A stretch of 64,000 nucleotides of DNA from Natrinema gelatinilyticum (GTDB lineage Archaea; Halobacteriota; Halobacteria; Halobacteriales; Natrialbaceae), in the NCBI RefSeq assembly GCF_024266705.1, contig NZ_CP100756.1, positions 1,302,001-1,366,000 of the forward strand, given 5' to 3'. Positions 13,582 through 22,985 of the stretch are shown here, in pieces (the stretch's first letter is position 1; each line of letters opens with the position of its first letter). The position numbers and the translations under genes were made by a program. The notes beneath the pieces are model-generated. The model made no database searches. It was not told where the DNA came from and worked only from the letters and a program-made list of their open reading frames with translations.

Positions 13582-14097
13582 ATGGCCTTCGGCACAACGC
13601 CCGACTGGTTCCACGTGAGCGACGACGAGGACGTCGTTTGGAAGAGCCGTCCACATCCGATCACGATGGGACTTTGGTTGCCGGTCGGCGTCGCGCTCGC
13701 ACTGATCGGGTTTCTCATCGCCGGCTGGAGCGGGACCGGCGGCATCGGATTACTGACGTTCCTCGGCGTGTTCGTCACGGTCGTCGGCGCGGCCATCGCA
13801 CTCACCCGCTACCTCGTTTGGACGAGTACCCACTACGTCATCACCTCCTCGGAACTCTACAAGAAACAGGGGATCGTCTCGAGGGACGTCACCCAGTTTC
13901 GCCTGGATCGCGTACAGAACATCAGTCTGCGGCAGACGGGGATCGGTCGCCTGCTAGGATACGGCGACCTGACGGTCTACACCGCGGGTTCCGGCGACCC
14001 AGAGCTGACCCTCCAACGCGTTCCGGAGCCGGAGCGGGTTAGCAACCAGATAGGCGACCTGCTAGAGGAGCTCGCGACGGACCGGTCGGCGATCTGA
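13582..14097 (+). CDS. PH (bPH2/DUF304) domain membrane protein
   Basis: A 171-aa protein with two hydrophobic helices (about 29-49 and 54-76) followed by a bacterial-type pleckstrin-homology domain at about 77-160 (WTSTHYVITSSELYKKQGIV, DLTVYTAGS). Proteins of this type sit in the membrane with the PH fold facing the cytoplasm; the ligand is unknown. A stop-to-start gap of 58 nt separates it from the next membrane protein gene. Confidence 0.85.
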   Translation: MAFGTTPDWFHVSDDEDVVWKSRPHPITMGLWLPVGVALALIGFLIAGWSGTGGIGLLTFLGVFVTVVGAAIALTRYLVWTSTHYVITSSELYKKQGIVSRDVTQFRLDRVQNISLRQTGIGRLLGYGDLTVYTAGSGDPELTLQRVPEPERVSNQIGDLLEELATDRSAI

Positions 14098-14155
14098 CTG
14101 GCGTCGGAATAAATCGAAACGACCATTATATCAACGTTCGACTGCATTCGATGAA

Positions 14156-14755
14156 ATGGCGTCTCAGCCGGCAGCAGTCGATAGGGCCGCCGAATCGCGC
14201 GGTTCGAACGTCGCGGCGAGTGCGGGGTTTGGCGTACTTGCCGCCGGGATCGGCTATCTACTGACGTACGCGATTGCCCGAGGCGAGGTACGCGACGTCG
14301 TCGGATCGGACATCGCCGAGTGGAAGGGGGTCGCCTGGTACTTCTACAACGCGCACATGGTCGACGTCGAGACCAGCAGGTCGGTCGGTTCGTTCGGCGG
14401 CACGGACACCCTGAACTTCATCGCCGAGTCGAGCAGTTCGAGCGCCGACGCGCTGTACGTCCTCCCACCGCTGGTTTTGTTCGCAGCCGGTGCAGCGCTG
14501 GCGGTGTACTGGAGCGTTCCCAATCTCGGCAACGCCGTCGCCGTCGGCGCCCCGGTAATGATCGGTTACGCCGTCGTCATGGGCCTCGGTGCGGTCGTCA
14601 CCGAAGCCAGCGCCGAATGGTCGTTCTTCGGCATTCAAGCGACCGGTTCCATCGCAGTGCCGCTCCTGCCAGCGCTCGTCCTCGGCGGCATCCTCTATCC
14701 CCTGGTGTTCGCGACCGCCGGCGCAGTGGTCGCTACCGTCGTCGACTCGCAGTAG
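14156..14755 (+). CDS. haloarchaeal multi-pass membrane protein, unknown function
   Basis: A 199-aa protein with about four to five hydrophobic segments: about 21-41, 100-118, 124-150 and 160-196, plus a polar outside loop at 45-98 rich in Ser and acidic residues. No catalytic motif is seen. Similar unannotated transmembrane proteins occur across haloarchaea. An AT-rich patch (ATTATATC) at 14125-14133 about 25 nt before the ATG fits its own promoter. Confidence 0.7.
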   Translation: MASQPAAVDRAAESRGSNVAASAGFGVLAAGIGYLLTYAIARGEVRDVVGSDIAEWKGVAWYFYNAHMVDVETSRSVGSFGGTDTLNFIAESSSSSADALYVLPPLVLFAAGAALAVYWSVPNLGNAVAVGAPVMIGYAVVMGLGAVVTEASAEWSFFGIQATGSIAVPLLPALVLGGILYPLVFATAGAVVATVVDSQ

Positions 14756-14877
14756 CGATCGACCGTCGGTATCGCGCTCACCGAACACCGAAGAAAGAGT
14801 ATGACGTGATTCGTTTCGGCTCGGACGGGACTGCGCCTCGAAGGAAACGCCTTTGACGCGGCACTCCCCGTTTCCGT

Positions 14878-17232
14878 ATGATGGAGGTCGCCGAGGTTCT
14901 GCCCGAATTTGCCGACGCCTTCGCCTTCGACGAATTCAACCGGATGCAACGGGAGGCATTGCCCGCACTGCTCGAGCGAGACGAGAACGTCGTCGCGAGC
15001 GCGCCGACGGCCTCGGGGAAGACAGCGCTCGCGGAACTGGCCATCTGCAAGGCGCTTTCCGACGGTGGAACGGCACTGTTTATCGCGCCGCTGCGAGCCC
15101 TCACGAACGAGAAAGAAGACGACTGGAACCGCTTCGAGTCGCTCGACTACTCGGTCTACGTCGTCACCGGCGAGCGGGACCTGAACCCGCGGCGCGCGCG
15201 ACGGGCGGACATCCTCGTGATGACCCCCGAGAAACTCGACTCGGCAACCCGCAAACACGACTCGCGGCGGTACGACTTCGTCACCGACATCGACGTCTGC
15301 GTCATCGACGAAGTCCACCTGCTCGACGCCGACCGCCGAGGATCGGTGCTCGAGGTGACGATTTCCCGGCTGCGGCGGCTTTGTGAGCCTCGTATCGTCG
15401 CGCTGTCGGCCACGATGCCCAACGTCGACGATGTGGCAGCGTGGCTCGATGCCCCGGCGGCGAACACCTTCGAGTTCGGTGAGGAGTACCGACCCGTCGA
15501 ACTCAACGCGGGCGTCAAGACGTATACGCACGGGGAGAACTCCTTCGCGGACAAGTACCGCCGCTTGTACCGGGCGCTCGACCTCGCGGAACCCCACCTC
15601 CGCGATGACGGCCAGTCGCTGGTGTTCGTCTCCTCACGGCAGGACACCGTCCAGGCCGCGAAGAAAGCCCGCGACGAGATCGCCGAACGCGACATCCCGA
15701 TGGGAGCCCGCGGCGACTACGACTTTCACACCGAATCGAAGGAACTCGAGAACGACACGCTCCGGAAATCGGTTCTCGACGGCGTTGCCTTCCACCACGC
15801 CGGCCTCTCGAAGAACGACCGTGACCTCATCGAGGAGTGGTTCAAGCAGGGCTACGTCGAACTGCTCTTTTCGACGTCGACGCTGGCCTGGGGCGTCAAC
15901 CTGCCCGCTCGCTGTGTCGTCATCCGCGACACGAAACTGCACGATCCGCTCGAGGGCGAAGTCGACATGAGTCCGTTGGACGTCCTCCAGATGCTGGGCC
16001 GCGCCGGCCGACCGGGATACGACGACGTCGGGTACGGCTGGGTCGTCTGCGACACCGCCGAAGCGGACAAGTACCGCCGACTGCTCCGCAACGGCAAAGA
16101 GATCGAATCCCGCCTCGCGGAGAGCCTGGAAACCCATCTCAACGCCGAAATCGCGATGGGGACGATCACCGACCTCGAGGACGTGATGGACTGGCTCGAG
16201 ACGACGTTCTACTACGTCCGTGGGCAATCGCGGCCCGACGACTACGACTTTCCGAACCTGCGTAGACGCGTCCGCGACTGCCTCGAGGGACTGGTTGCAC
16301 GGGGCTTCGTCGAGACTGGCGAAGACCTCTCGATCGAGGCCACGCCGCTGGGCGTGCTCACCTCGAAGTACTACCTCCGACTCGACACGGCCGCGCACTT
16401 CGCCGCGCTCTGCGACAGGGCGGCATCGGACGGGCTCGAGGGTGAGGACGTCCTCGAGACGATCGCGACCGCCGAAGAGTTCGATTCGGTCTCGGCTCGC
16501 CAGGACGAACGCGACGCGGTCGACGCGGTTCTCGTGGGGGCGGACACCCACGACCTCGACGCAGGCGAACGGAAGGTGCTCGCGATCCTCCGTGGTGCGG
16601 CCAGTGGGAGCACGCCAGCGGAACTTCGCAGCGACGCCTGGGTCATCCGGCGCAACGCCACGCGACTCGTGTCCGCGCTCGGGGCCTTCCTCGATCGGTT
16701 CGTCGGTCCCCACGCCGCGAACCTCGCACGTCGCGTCGAGGCGCGCATCGAGAACGGCGTCGCCGAGGACGCGGTCGGGTTGACAGCCATCGACGGCGTC
16801 GGGCCAGGTCGAGCCAGCAAACTCGCGAAGGAGGGGCTGTCGACCCCCGGCGACGTCGTCGACGCGGACGTCGACGGGCTCGTCGACGCCGGACTCTCCG
16901 ACGGCGTCGCAGAGCGCGTCTACGAGGGGGCGCAGTCGCTCCCCTCGATCGAACTCGAGTGGGGACGGTTCCCCGACGCGATCGAGACGGGCGAAAACGA
17001 GGTCTGCGAGGTCACGGTTCGAAACGTCGGCGAACCAGCGCGTGCGGGGATCCGGGTGACCGTCAACGGGGTGGAGATGACGAGTACGAACACCTATCTT
17101 CGCAACGAGGAAACCGTCCCCGTCGGCGTCTTCGGTGCCGACACCGACGCACTCGAGTTTACCGTCAGCGTCGCCTTCGCCGAGACGCCGCTACTGCCGA
17201 TTGAGTCGAGTCGGACTGTCGACGTTCGGTAG
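14878..17232 (+). CDS. DEAD/DEAH-box helicase, Hel308/Ski2/Brr2-like
   Basis: A 784-aa superfamily 2 helicase. Visible motifs are Q-like residues NRMQREALPALL, Walker A APTASGKT (K48), DEVH (144-147) in place of DEAD, SAT, and motif VI QMLGRAGRPGYD. A winged helix and a ratchet-like region follow, then a helix-hairpin-helix (AIDGVGPGRASKLAKEG, about 640-660), and last a beta-rich segment (about 695-784, with ENEVCEVTVRNVGEP) resembling the immunoglobulin-like end of Brr2/Sec63 helicases. The classical haloarchaeal Hel308 has a different N-terminus and lacks this end, so this is probably a paralogue with DNA or RNA unwinding activity; the substrate is open. Confidence 0.88.
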   Translation: MMEVAEVLPEFADAFAFDEFNRMQREALPALLERDENVVASAPTASGKTALAELAICKALSDGGTALFIAPLRALTNEKEDDWNRFESLDYSVYVVTGERDLNPRRARRADILVMTPEKLDSATRKHDSRRYDFVTDIDVCVIDEVHLLDADRRGSVLEVTISRLRRLCEPRIVALSATMPNVDDVAAWLDAPAANTFEFGEEYRPVELNAGVKTYTHGENSFADKYRRLYRALDLAEPHLRDDGQSLVFVSSRQDTVQAAKKARDEIAERDIPMGARGDYDFHTESKELENDTLRKSVLDGVAFHHAGLSKNDRDLIEEWFKQGYVELLFSTSTLAWGVNLPARCVVIRDTKLHDPLEGEVDMSPLDVLQMLGRAGRPGYDDVGYGWVVCDTAEADKYRRLLRNGKEIESRLAESLETHLNAEIAMGTITDLEDVMDWLETTFYYVRGQSRPDDYDFPNLRRRVRDCLEGLVARGFVETGEDLSIEATPLGVLTSKYYLRLDTAAHFAALCDRAASDGLEGEDVLETIATAEEFDSVSARQDERDAVDAVLVGADTHDLDAGERKVLAILRGAASGSTPAELRSDAWVIRRNATRLVSALGAFLDRFVGPHAANLARRVEARIENGVAEDAVGLTAIDGVGPGRASKLAKEGLSTPGDVVDADVDGLVDAGLSDGVAERVYEGAQSLPSIELEWGRFPDAIETGENEVCEVTVRNVGEPARAGIRVTVNGVEMTSTNTYLRNEETVPVGVFGADTDALEFTVSVAFAETPLLPIESSRTVDVR

Positions 17233-17351
17233 CTTCCTCGATCACCGGTTCGGATGCGGATCAGGGACTATCGGTTGTGTCCATAGTATTGACCGCTATT
17301 TGTTCTTGAACAGATCTATCATCACAAACAATCCGAGATTTCCGCTATCCA

Positions 17352-18002
17352 TTACCTCGCCAACTCGAGGACACAGTCCCGAAGCGCCGCGGGCGAGTCC
17401 ACGATCTCGTCCGCGGGCGAGCGGTCGATGTCGCCGTGGGCGTCGATCCGATAGGCGACGACGACCGTCCCGGCTCGAGCGGCCGCTTCGATACCGTTCG
17501 CGGAGTCTTCGACGACGATGCATTCGTCGGCCGGAACGCCGATCTCGTCGGCCGCGTAGGCAAAGACGTCGGGGGCCGGCTTACTCGCGCCGTCGATGTC
17601 GTCGGCACTTACGACGCGATCGAACGACCCCTCGAGGTCGAAACGCTCCGTGACCATATCGATCCAGTCGTGGGGTGACGAGGAGACGAGCGCCGTGGGG
17701 ACGCCGCGGTCGTCCAGTTCGGCGAGGAGGTCGTGGAGACCGTCTAACAACTCGGCGCGTTCGGTGTAGATCTCCTCGGCCGCCTCGTCGAACCGCTGGA
17801 CGAACTCCTCGCGGGAGATAGCCGCGCCATACTCCGCATCGAGATAGTCGTAAATCTCGCGGAAGTTCATCCCGCTCGTCTCCGCGAGATCGACGTCTGC
17901 ATCGGGGACGGTCGCGGGGAATATCTCCGCACGCTCGACGTCGACCCAGTAGTCTTCGCTGTTGACCAACACGCCATCCATATCGAACAAGACAGCAGCC
18001 AT
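17352..18002 (-). CDS. HAD-superfamily hydrolase, phosphoglucomutase/phosphatase type
   Basis: A 216-aa HAD phosphatase. Motif I DMDGVL near residue 8 provides the nucleophilic Asp and acid/base Asp, motif II is VSSSP, motif III lies in GASKPAPDVF, and motif IV EDSANG. A helical cap follows motif I, as in beta-phosphoglucomutase-like enzymes. The ATG at 18002 (MAAVLFDMDG) is selected over an upstream in-frame start because the family begins at the first strand. The substrate is a small phosphorylated metabolite, not identifiable here. Confidence 0.9.
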   Translation of the reverse strand: MAAVLFDMDGVLVNSEDYWVDVERAEIFPATVPDADVDLAETSGMNFREIYDYLDAEYGAAISREEFVQRFDEAAEEIYTERAELLDGLHDLLAELDDRGVPTALVSSSPHDWIDMVTERFDLEGSFDRVVSADDIDGASKPAPDVFAYAADEIGVPADECIVVEDSANGIEAAARAGTVVVAYRIDAHGDIDRSPADEIVDSPAALRDCVLELAR

Positions 18003-18086
18003 GTACGACAGGGTAGTCGATCGTCTCGTATAGCCGTTTGGCCCGCAGCCGTGTGCCGGCAATGCGGTTTGCAGCCGGAATCGCTG

Positions 18087-18722
18087 TTAGCAGAGGACCT
18101 CGCCACGCCGTTCGTGGACCATCTGCTCGGCGACCTCGGTTGCCACGTCCGCGCCGAACTCGCGCTCGAGCAGCCAGAGCGCCAGATCGATCCCGGAGGT
18201 GACGCCGCCGGCTGTGAGGACGTCGCCGTCGTCAACGATGCGTTCCTCGCTCACGTCCGCATCGGCGGCGTCGAGGTCCGTGATGGCGACGGGGTGCGTG
18301 GTCGCAGGTCGGCCCTCGAGCAGTCCCGCTTTGGCCAGCACCATCGCGCCGGTACAGATCGACGCGATCGTCGCGCCCCGCGAGTGCAAATCAGCGACGG
18401 CGGCCGGCAGGGCCCCGTCCTCGACGGCGGCCCGGACGCCGCTCTCTTCGTTGGTCCACCCGCCACCGGGAACGAGCAAGAGATCCGGTTCTCCGAGCAC
18501 CCCCTCGGGTTCGACCCGGAGACCGTGACTCGCCCTCACGAGACCCTGTCCATCGGATGTTCCCTCGGTCACGTTCACGTCGGTGTCCCCCTCGAGCGTA
18601 ACGAGTCGGGTCTCGAGCGACGCGCCGGCCCGGAAACCGTTTTCGAGAACCTCGTAGGGACCGATCGCGTCGAGTTCGTCGAACCCGTCGAATAGCACGA
18701 TTTCCGCGGTTGTGTCGACCAT
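18087..18722 (-). CDS. DJ-1/PfpI family glutamine-amidotransferase-like protein
   Basis: A 211-aa protein with the class I amidotransferase-like fold. The nucleophile elbow is ASICTGAMVLAKAG (Cys near residue 121), preceded by LLVPGGGWTNEES and followed by the His-containing segment RPATTHP. There is no transmembrane or DNA-binding part. Relatives act as isonitrile hydratases, glyoxalase III or stress proteins; which one cannot be said. Confidence 0.88.
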   Translation of the reverse strand: MVDTTAEIVLFDGFDELDAIGPYEVLENGFRAGASLETRLVTLEGDTDVNVTEGTSDGQGLVRASHGLRVEPEGVLGEPDLLLVPGGGWTNEESGVRAAVEDGALPAAVADLHSRGATIASICTGAMVLAKAGLLEGRPATTHPVAITDLDAADADVSEERIVDDGDVLTAGGVTSGIDLALWLLEREFGADVATEVAEQMVHERRGEVLC

Positions 18723-19313
18723 ACGTCGGTGATCGTCACCGGATCGGATACTCGTTGCGGGTGATCACTCCGGCCAGGTATCGGGAACCAACACGGCCGA
18801 AACCGCACGAGGGAACGCCGAATTGTGAACAGAAGTGGCCGTACCGTTCCACGGATTCGCCACCGTCCTGAACGGAGTTGCGTCGGAGTTCGAAAAATGC
18901 CCTCGAGGGCGTCTCGAGACGGTTCGGACGTAACGGTTCGAACGACGACACGCATCGGCGTACTGTGTACGATCTTCTCGCTCACGGCCTTTCGGACGCC
19001 TTCGATGGCGAATCGAACCGGGTGAAGGGGACGAAACCGTTCGATGGACGAACCACAGACGTCCGATAGCAATCCCCGCCCATCGAACGGGATCTCGCTC
19101 GGCGTGCTAGCACGAGCGGTCCGCGCGCATCGGACCTGGTCGGTCGCGCCGTTCGCAGGGTCCTCGTCTCATCGGCGAGCCGTCGGCGCAACCTCGTTCG
19201 ATCAGCGTTGAATGGCGACAAACAGACGAAAGCGTCCGTCAAATAGTCTCAAATGCTCGAAAAGCGGATTTACGGCGACCCCCCTTCAAGTCGATCCGGG
19301 CACCGAGAGTCGG
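18723..19313. other. 591-nt region without a supported gene
   Basis: Only short overlapping frames on both strands are open here, none with recognisable similarity or a clear promoter. A 56-codon frame at 19043-19213 (+) starts MDEPQTSDSN but shows no other support. It may hold the promoter of the secreted acidic protein that follows. Confidence 0.5.
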
Positions 19314-19322
19314 ATGCGAGCT

Positions 19323-19871
19323 ATGAAACGAAAAACGCTCATTGCAGCTGTGTTCGCAGTACTGACACTGACAACCGGATTCGCCGCCGTAGCGTCGGGA
19401 AACACACCCGTATCCGTGGATACCGGCGCGGACGATGCAGACGAACAACGTGCCACTGGCGAGGAGCAACGGCACGCAGACGAGCACAGCAACCAGAGTG
19501 AGAACGGGACCTCCGCCGACGATGCTGCTAATAAACGCGACAGTCAGGGGCTAAGCGTCGACCTCCCCGAGCAGGTCCCCAATCACGTCTCCTCGATCCA
19601 CGACCGAATCTCGTCGTACCTGAGCGGCGACCTCGAGGGATCGCTCGGCGACGCGATAAGTGAGATTATGCCGAATGACGGCGACGAAGCGGGAGACGAC
19701 GAAACCGAACGGCCCGGCGAGGGCAACGGACGTGACGACACCACCGAAGACGAGTCCAAACGAGACCGAACGACCGACGCTGACACCGACGAGTCGCAGT
19801 CGAACGGAGCCGAACAGTCCGACACCAACCGGAACGAATCCGTCGATAACGGGAACGAATCCGACGAGTAG
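19323..19871 (+). CDS. secreted, extremely acidic low-complexity protein
   Basis: A 182-aa protein starting MKRKTLIAAVFAVLTLTTGF, a Sec signal peptide with a positively charged start and hydrophobic core that ends near ASG (residue 26). The mature chain is dominated by Asp, Glu, Asn, Ser and Thr with a short amphipathic part near 80-115 (SIHDRISSYLSGDLEG). The tail (about 120-182) is repetitive acidic sequence. An in-frame ATG at 19314 is an alternative start. Function unknown; it is likely extracellular or surface-associated. Confidence 0.65.
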   Translation: MKRKTLIAAVFAVLTLTTGFAAVASGNTPVSVDTGADDADEQRATGEEQRHADEHSNQSENGTSADDAANKRDSQGLSVDLPEQVPNHVSSIHDRISSYLSGDLEGSLGDAISEIMPNDGDEAGDDETERPGEGNGRDDTTEDESKRDRTTDADTDESQSNGAEQSDTNRNESVDNGNESDE

Positions 19872-19893
19872 ATCAGCACGTAACTAACTCGTC

Positions 19894-20273
19894 ATGCCCC
19901 CCATTCGCTCAGCCAGCGCCGATCGGCCTCGAGGATCGGCTGCTCCCGTTCGCCGTGAGCCTGCTGGTCGGCGGTGCCGCCCTTCACGTCGGCATCCACG
20001 TCGTCTTGGACGCTCGGGACTACGTCCACGCGGTGCTGACCGCGCTGTTCGGCGCGCTGGCCTGGGCCGTCCTCGAGCCGATACCGCTGCTCGGTGGGCT
20101 GCTGGCGCTCGTCGCGTGGGTCACGGTCCGCAGGTGGCGCTACCGACTCGGCTGGCTGCCGTCGGCCGACGTGGGCGTCGTGGCCTGGGCCGCAGCAGTC
20201 GTGGTCCTCGTGACCCTCGAACTGGTATGGTCGGTTTCGGTTCACTTGGGCGCTCGGCGTTCCGGACGCCTGA
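19894..20273 (+). pseudogene. frameshifted small membrane protein gene
   Basis: A hydrophobic protein can be read only by changing frame. The frame from ATG 19894 gives MPPIRSASADR; a second frame then gives LEDRLLPFAVSLLVGGAALH and runs through two or three membrane helices (LTALFGALAWAVLEPIPLLG, VVAWAAAVVVLVTLELV); a third frame gives a plausible end, ALGVPDA, with TGA at 20271-20273. At least two indels are implied, one near 19930 and one near 20225. An alternative is a GTG start at 19955 with a long unnatural C-terminus. The A of the TGA is the first base of the 81-nt repeat. Confidence 0.45.
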
Positions 20274-20353
20274 TACGGTCTGCTGTACCGATGTACCGGT
20301 GCACCCGCAGGACGGTCGCGGTTGCACCGGCAACGACGTACAGTAGTCCGTAT
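20273..20353 (+). repeat. 81-nt palindromic repeat, copy 1
   Basis: It begins ATACGGTCTGCTGTACCGAT and ends GTACAGTAGTCCGTAT. Outer arms pair over 16 positions (one mismatch, one G-T), and inner arms CCGGTGCA/TGCACCGG form a second stem with a 13-base tip. The same 81-nt length recurs at 26016, 43618 and 49050. No coding capacity; origin unknown (MITE-like or structured RNA element). Confidence 0.85.
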
Positions 20354-20566
20354 GAATCGAGCCCCCGCTTACGGATGTCCTCCACCGTCGCCCCCCTGAC
20401 GCGGCCTTCCACTCGCCTTCACGTGATGTCGCCCTACCCGCATCTTTTCGGATACGCCACGAGTCCCGAGTCGACCACCGCGACCCGACGACGAATGGTG
20501 CGTCGAATACTGACACCGAAGGTCGACTTTCGTGTGGTTTAAGCGATGGTACGCGCATCCAGCGGT

Positions 20567-21682
20567 ATGAACGGTCGCGTCGGCACCACAGTCGTGATCA
20601 TCGCGGCACTGTTGACCGGCTTCGGGCCGGCCGTCGCCGCCACCGAGGTCACGGACCTGGGAGGGCCGCAGTCGAGTCCGTTTACCCTCCAGCAGGATCA
20701 GATCGACGCTGACGAGGTCCGAATCGACGCGACTATTCGCCCCAATGGCACCGCCGAGTGGACCCTCGAGTTCTGGGTGCGACTTGACGACAACGAGAGC
20801 GCGACGGCATTCGAGGCGCTCCAGAACGACATCCGGGACGACCCTGAGAACTACACGCAGACGTTCGCCGACCGGATGACTGAGACGGTCGCGACGGCGA
20901 GCGATGCGACGGGGCGCGAAATGACTGCCGACGGATTCGACGTGAGCACCGATCGACAGTCGTTCGCACGCACGTACGGCGTCGTCAGGTACACGTTTCG
21001 CTGGCACGGGTTCGCCGCCGTCGACGGCGGAGAACTGCAGGCCGGCGACGCGATCGAGGGGATCTACCTCGACGACGGGACGCGACTCTTGATCGAGTGG
21101 CCGGACGGCTACGAGCTGACGTCGGTTACGCCGGACCCGGACGAGGAACGCGACGGTGCCGTGATCTGGCGCGGCGGCGAAACGGATTTCATCGGCGAGG
21201 AACCACGAGTCGTCGTCACCACCGCTGGAAGCGGGCCCACCATCGCGATCGTCGCCGGACTCGCGATCGCGATTATCGGGATCGTCGTTCTCGGCGGATG
21301 GTGGTACCGTAATCACGCGTCGACAACGTATCAACCGGCCGGCGGAATCGAGAATTCTGACCGCAATTCCGACCCCAGTCCCGCGACCGATTCGGACACT
21401 GCCACGGCGGCGATAACGGGCGACGCGGCGAGTGCGAGCGGTTCACCGGAGATGGAACTCCTCAGCAACGAAGAGCAGGTCCTCAGACTCCTCGAGGACC
21501 GCGACGGCCGGGTGAAACAACAGGAAGTCGTCGAGGAACTCGGCTGGACCGACGCGAAGACCAGCAAAGTGATAAGCGGGATGCGGAAGGAGGGAACGGT
21601 CGAGTCGTTCCGCCTCGGTCGCGAGAACGTGCTCTCGCTCCCCGAGGGGGACGGCGAGCGAACAGGCGACGAGGAAAAATGA
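20567..21682 (+). CDS. membrane-anchored protein with extracellular domain and C-terminal winged helix
   Basis: A 371-aa protein. An N-terminal signal peptide or anchor (TTVVIIAALLTGFGPAVAA) leads a beta-rich extracellular domain of about 190 residues (DEVRIDATIRPNGTAEW...), then one membrane helix near 223-246 (TIAIVAGLAIAIIGIVVLGG), an acidic Ser/Thr/Asp linker, and a cytoplasmic winged helix (about 290-355: SNEEQVLRLLEDRDGRVKQQ, EELGWTDAKTSKVISGMRK). The layout matches haloarchaeal DUF7345/DUF7343 proteins. ATG 20567 is preferred to 20546 because it begins the signal sequence. It suggests one-step signalling from outside to DNA; target unknown. Confidence 0.8.
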   Translation: MNGRVGTTVVIIAALLTGFGPAVAATEVTDLGGPQSSPFTLQQDQIDADEVRIDATIRPNGTAEWTLEFWVRLDDNESATAFEALQNDIRDDPENYTQTFADRMTETVATASDATGREMTADGFDVSTDRQSFARTYGVVRYTFRWHGFAAVDGGELQAGDAIEGIYLDDGTRLLIEWPDGYELTSVTPDPDEERDGAVIWRGGETDFIGEEPRVVVTTAGSGPTIAIVAGLAIAIIGIVVLGGWWYRNHASTTYQPAGGIENSDRNSDPSPATDSDTATAAITGDAASASGSPEMELLSNEEQVLRLLEDRDGRVKQQEVVEELGWTDAKTSKVISGMRKEGTVESFRLGRENVLSLPEGDGERTGDEEK

Positions 21683-21845
21683 CACGAATGCGGACGTACT
21701 GCGGATCGAGTCGGTCGATCAGGGTATTCCGGTCGAAATCGACGGACTGCACCGAGTCGAAAATGGTGTTGAATGGCGTTAATCGTCGTTGGACCCACGT
21801 CATCGTCTCGAGCGTATATCACCGAGCGAATACGAGACCACACCA

Positions 21846-22598
21846 ATGAATCGAATTACGACGATCACGCTGACGGCGGTGCTCATCGTCGCGGCGGTCG
21901 CGGTCCCACTCGCTGCGGCGAGTATTGTCTCGAGTAGCGGAGCACAGGAGGAGGCCGACTCCGACACAGGGAACGAGTCGATCAAGCCGGGCGAGCATTT
22001 CGCAGCCGCGGTCGGCGTTCAGAACGTAGAGATCGAGGGCGACGTCTCAAATCGAGCCTACGGTGTCAGGATCGCGAACGCCGAAACGAACGGTGCGAAA
22101 GCAGCAATCACCGCGAACCAGTTCGAGGAGACCAAAACGCGTCTCGCCGAACTCGAGGCTAGACTCGAGACGTTGAACGAGTCTCGAGCAGCCGGCGAAC
22201 TCAAAGCGGGACGCTATCGCGTGGAAGTCGCGAAAACCGTCGCCGAGTTGCGGACGGTCGAGCGGCAGGCTGCAGCGGTCGAGCGGACCGCGGATGGATT
22301 ACCCGAGGCGGTGCTCGCCGACCACGGTATCGACGTCGAGTCGATACGGACGCTTCGAGACCGTGCCGGCGACCTCGGCGGACCGGAAACTGCGGCAATC
22401 GCTCGGTCGGTCGCCGGCGACGGAATCGGCTGGTCGATCGGAACGGATCCTGAGTTCGGTACCCCGGTCGGAAGCGACGGACGAGATCACAACGGTGCAA
22501 ACGAAACGGCTGCGGAACCGTCCGGTGAAACGGCGGAACCGACCGACGATGGCGGAGAGTCAAATTCGGGGTCGGAAGACGATCCCGAGTCCGCATAG
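21846..22598 (+). CDS. secreted protein with coiled-coil region, unknown function
   Basis: A 250-aa exported protein: signal peptide MNRITTITLTAVLIVAAVAV with a likely cleavage after AAAS or SGAQ, a helical middle (about 85-150; EETKTRLAELEARLETLNES) with coiled-coil character, and an acidic Ser/Glu/Asp-rich tail. It resembles the haloarchaeal DUF7096 type that is found next to membrane-anchored winged-helix proteins, as here. The gap of 163 nt and same direction suggest linked function, perhaps ligand or partner of the upstream sensor; that is inference. Confidence 0.7.
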   Translation: MNRITTITLTAVLIVAAVAVPLAAASIVSSSGAQEEADSDTGNESIKPGEHFAAAVGVQNVEIEGDVSNRAYGVRIANAETNGAKAAITANQFEETKTRLAELEARLETLNESRAAGELKAGRYRVEVAKTVAELRTVERQAAAVERTADGLPEAVLADHGIDVESIRTLRDRAGDLGGPETAAIARSVAGDGIGWSIGTDPEFGTPVGSDGRDHNGANETAAEPSGETAEPTDDGGESNSGSEDDPESA

Positions 22599-22754
22599 AC
22601 GAGATGCTGCCCGGGTGCGACCGCGGACTGACGGGACGTGAGCCGCTCGGGGGAACCAACGTCGTGTAACTGATTCGAAGAACTCGACGACGGGATCGAC
22701 GACATCGCCGGTCACACGTCCGTTTTTTGCCGCTCGGGAACGAAGTGTCGCAAA

Positions 22755-22985
22755 ATGGTGTACGCGTATACGACGGTCGACGTCGCGACCGGAATGTCCG
22801 ACGAGGTCTGCGAGGCGCTGGCAGACGTCGAGGGCGTCGTCGATGCGCACGTCATCGCGGGTGACTTCGATGTGATGATCGAACTGGAAGGCGAGACATC
22901 CCACGACGTACTCGCGTCCGTCACATCGTCGATCCGTCCGCTCGATGGCGTCGGGACGACGCGGACGTACATTTGCATCGACTGA
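22755..22985 (+). CDS. stand-alone Lrp/AsnC ligand-binding (RAM) domain protein
   Basis: A 76-aa protein consisting only of the effector/dimer domain of Lrp/AsnC regulators: MVYAYTTVDVATGMSDEVCE, then VEGVVDAHVIAGDFDVMIEL and VTSSIRPLDGVGTTRTY. There is no helix-turn-helix. Such proteins oligomerise and may bind amino acids or modulate full-length Lrp proteins. The length is normal for the stand-alone form. Confidence 0.88.
   Translation: MVYAYTTVDVATGMSDEVCEALADVEGVVDAHVIAGDFDVMIELEGETSHDVLASVTSSIRPLDGVGTTRTYICID

Noticed and set aside
19043..19213. A 56-codon frame starting MDEPQTSDSN
   Set aside because: No similarity, no clear promoter, and composition like non-coding surroundings.
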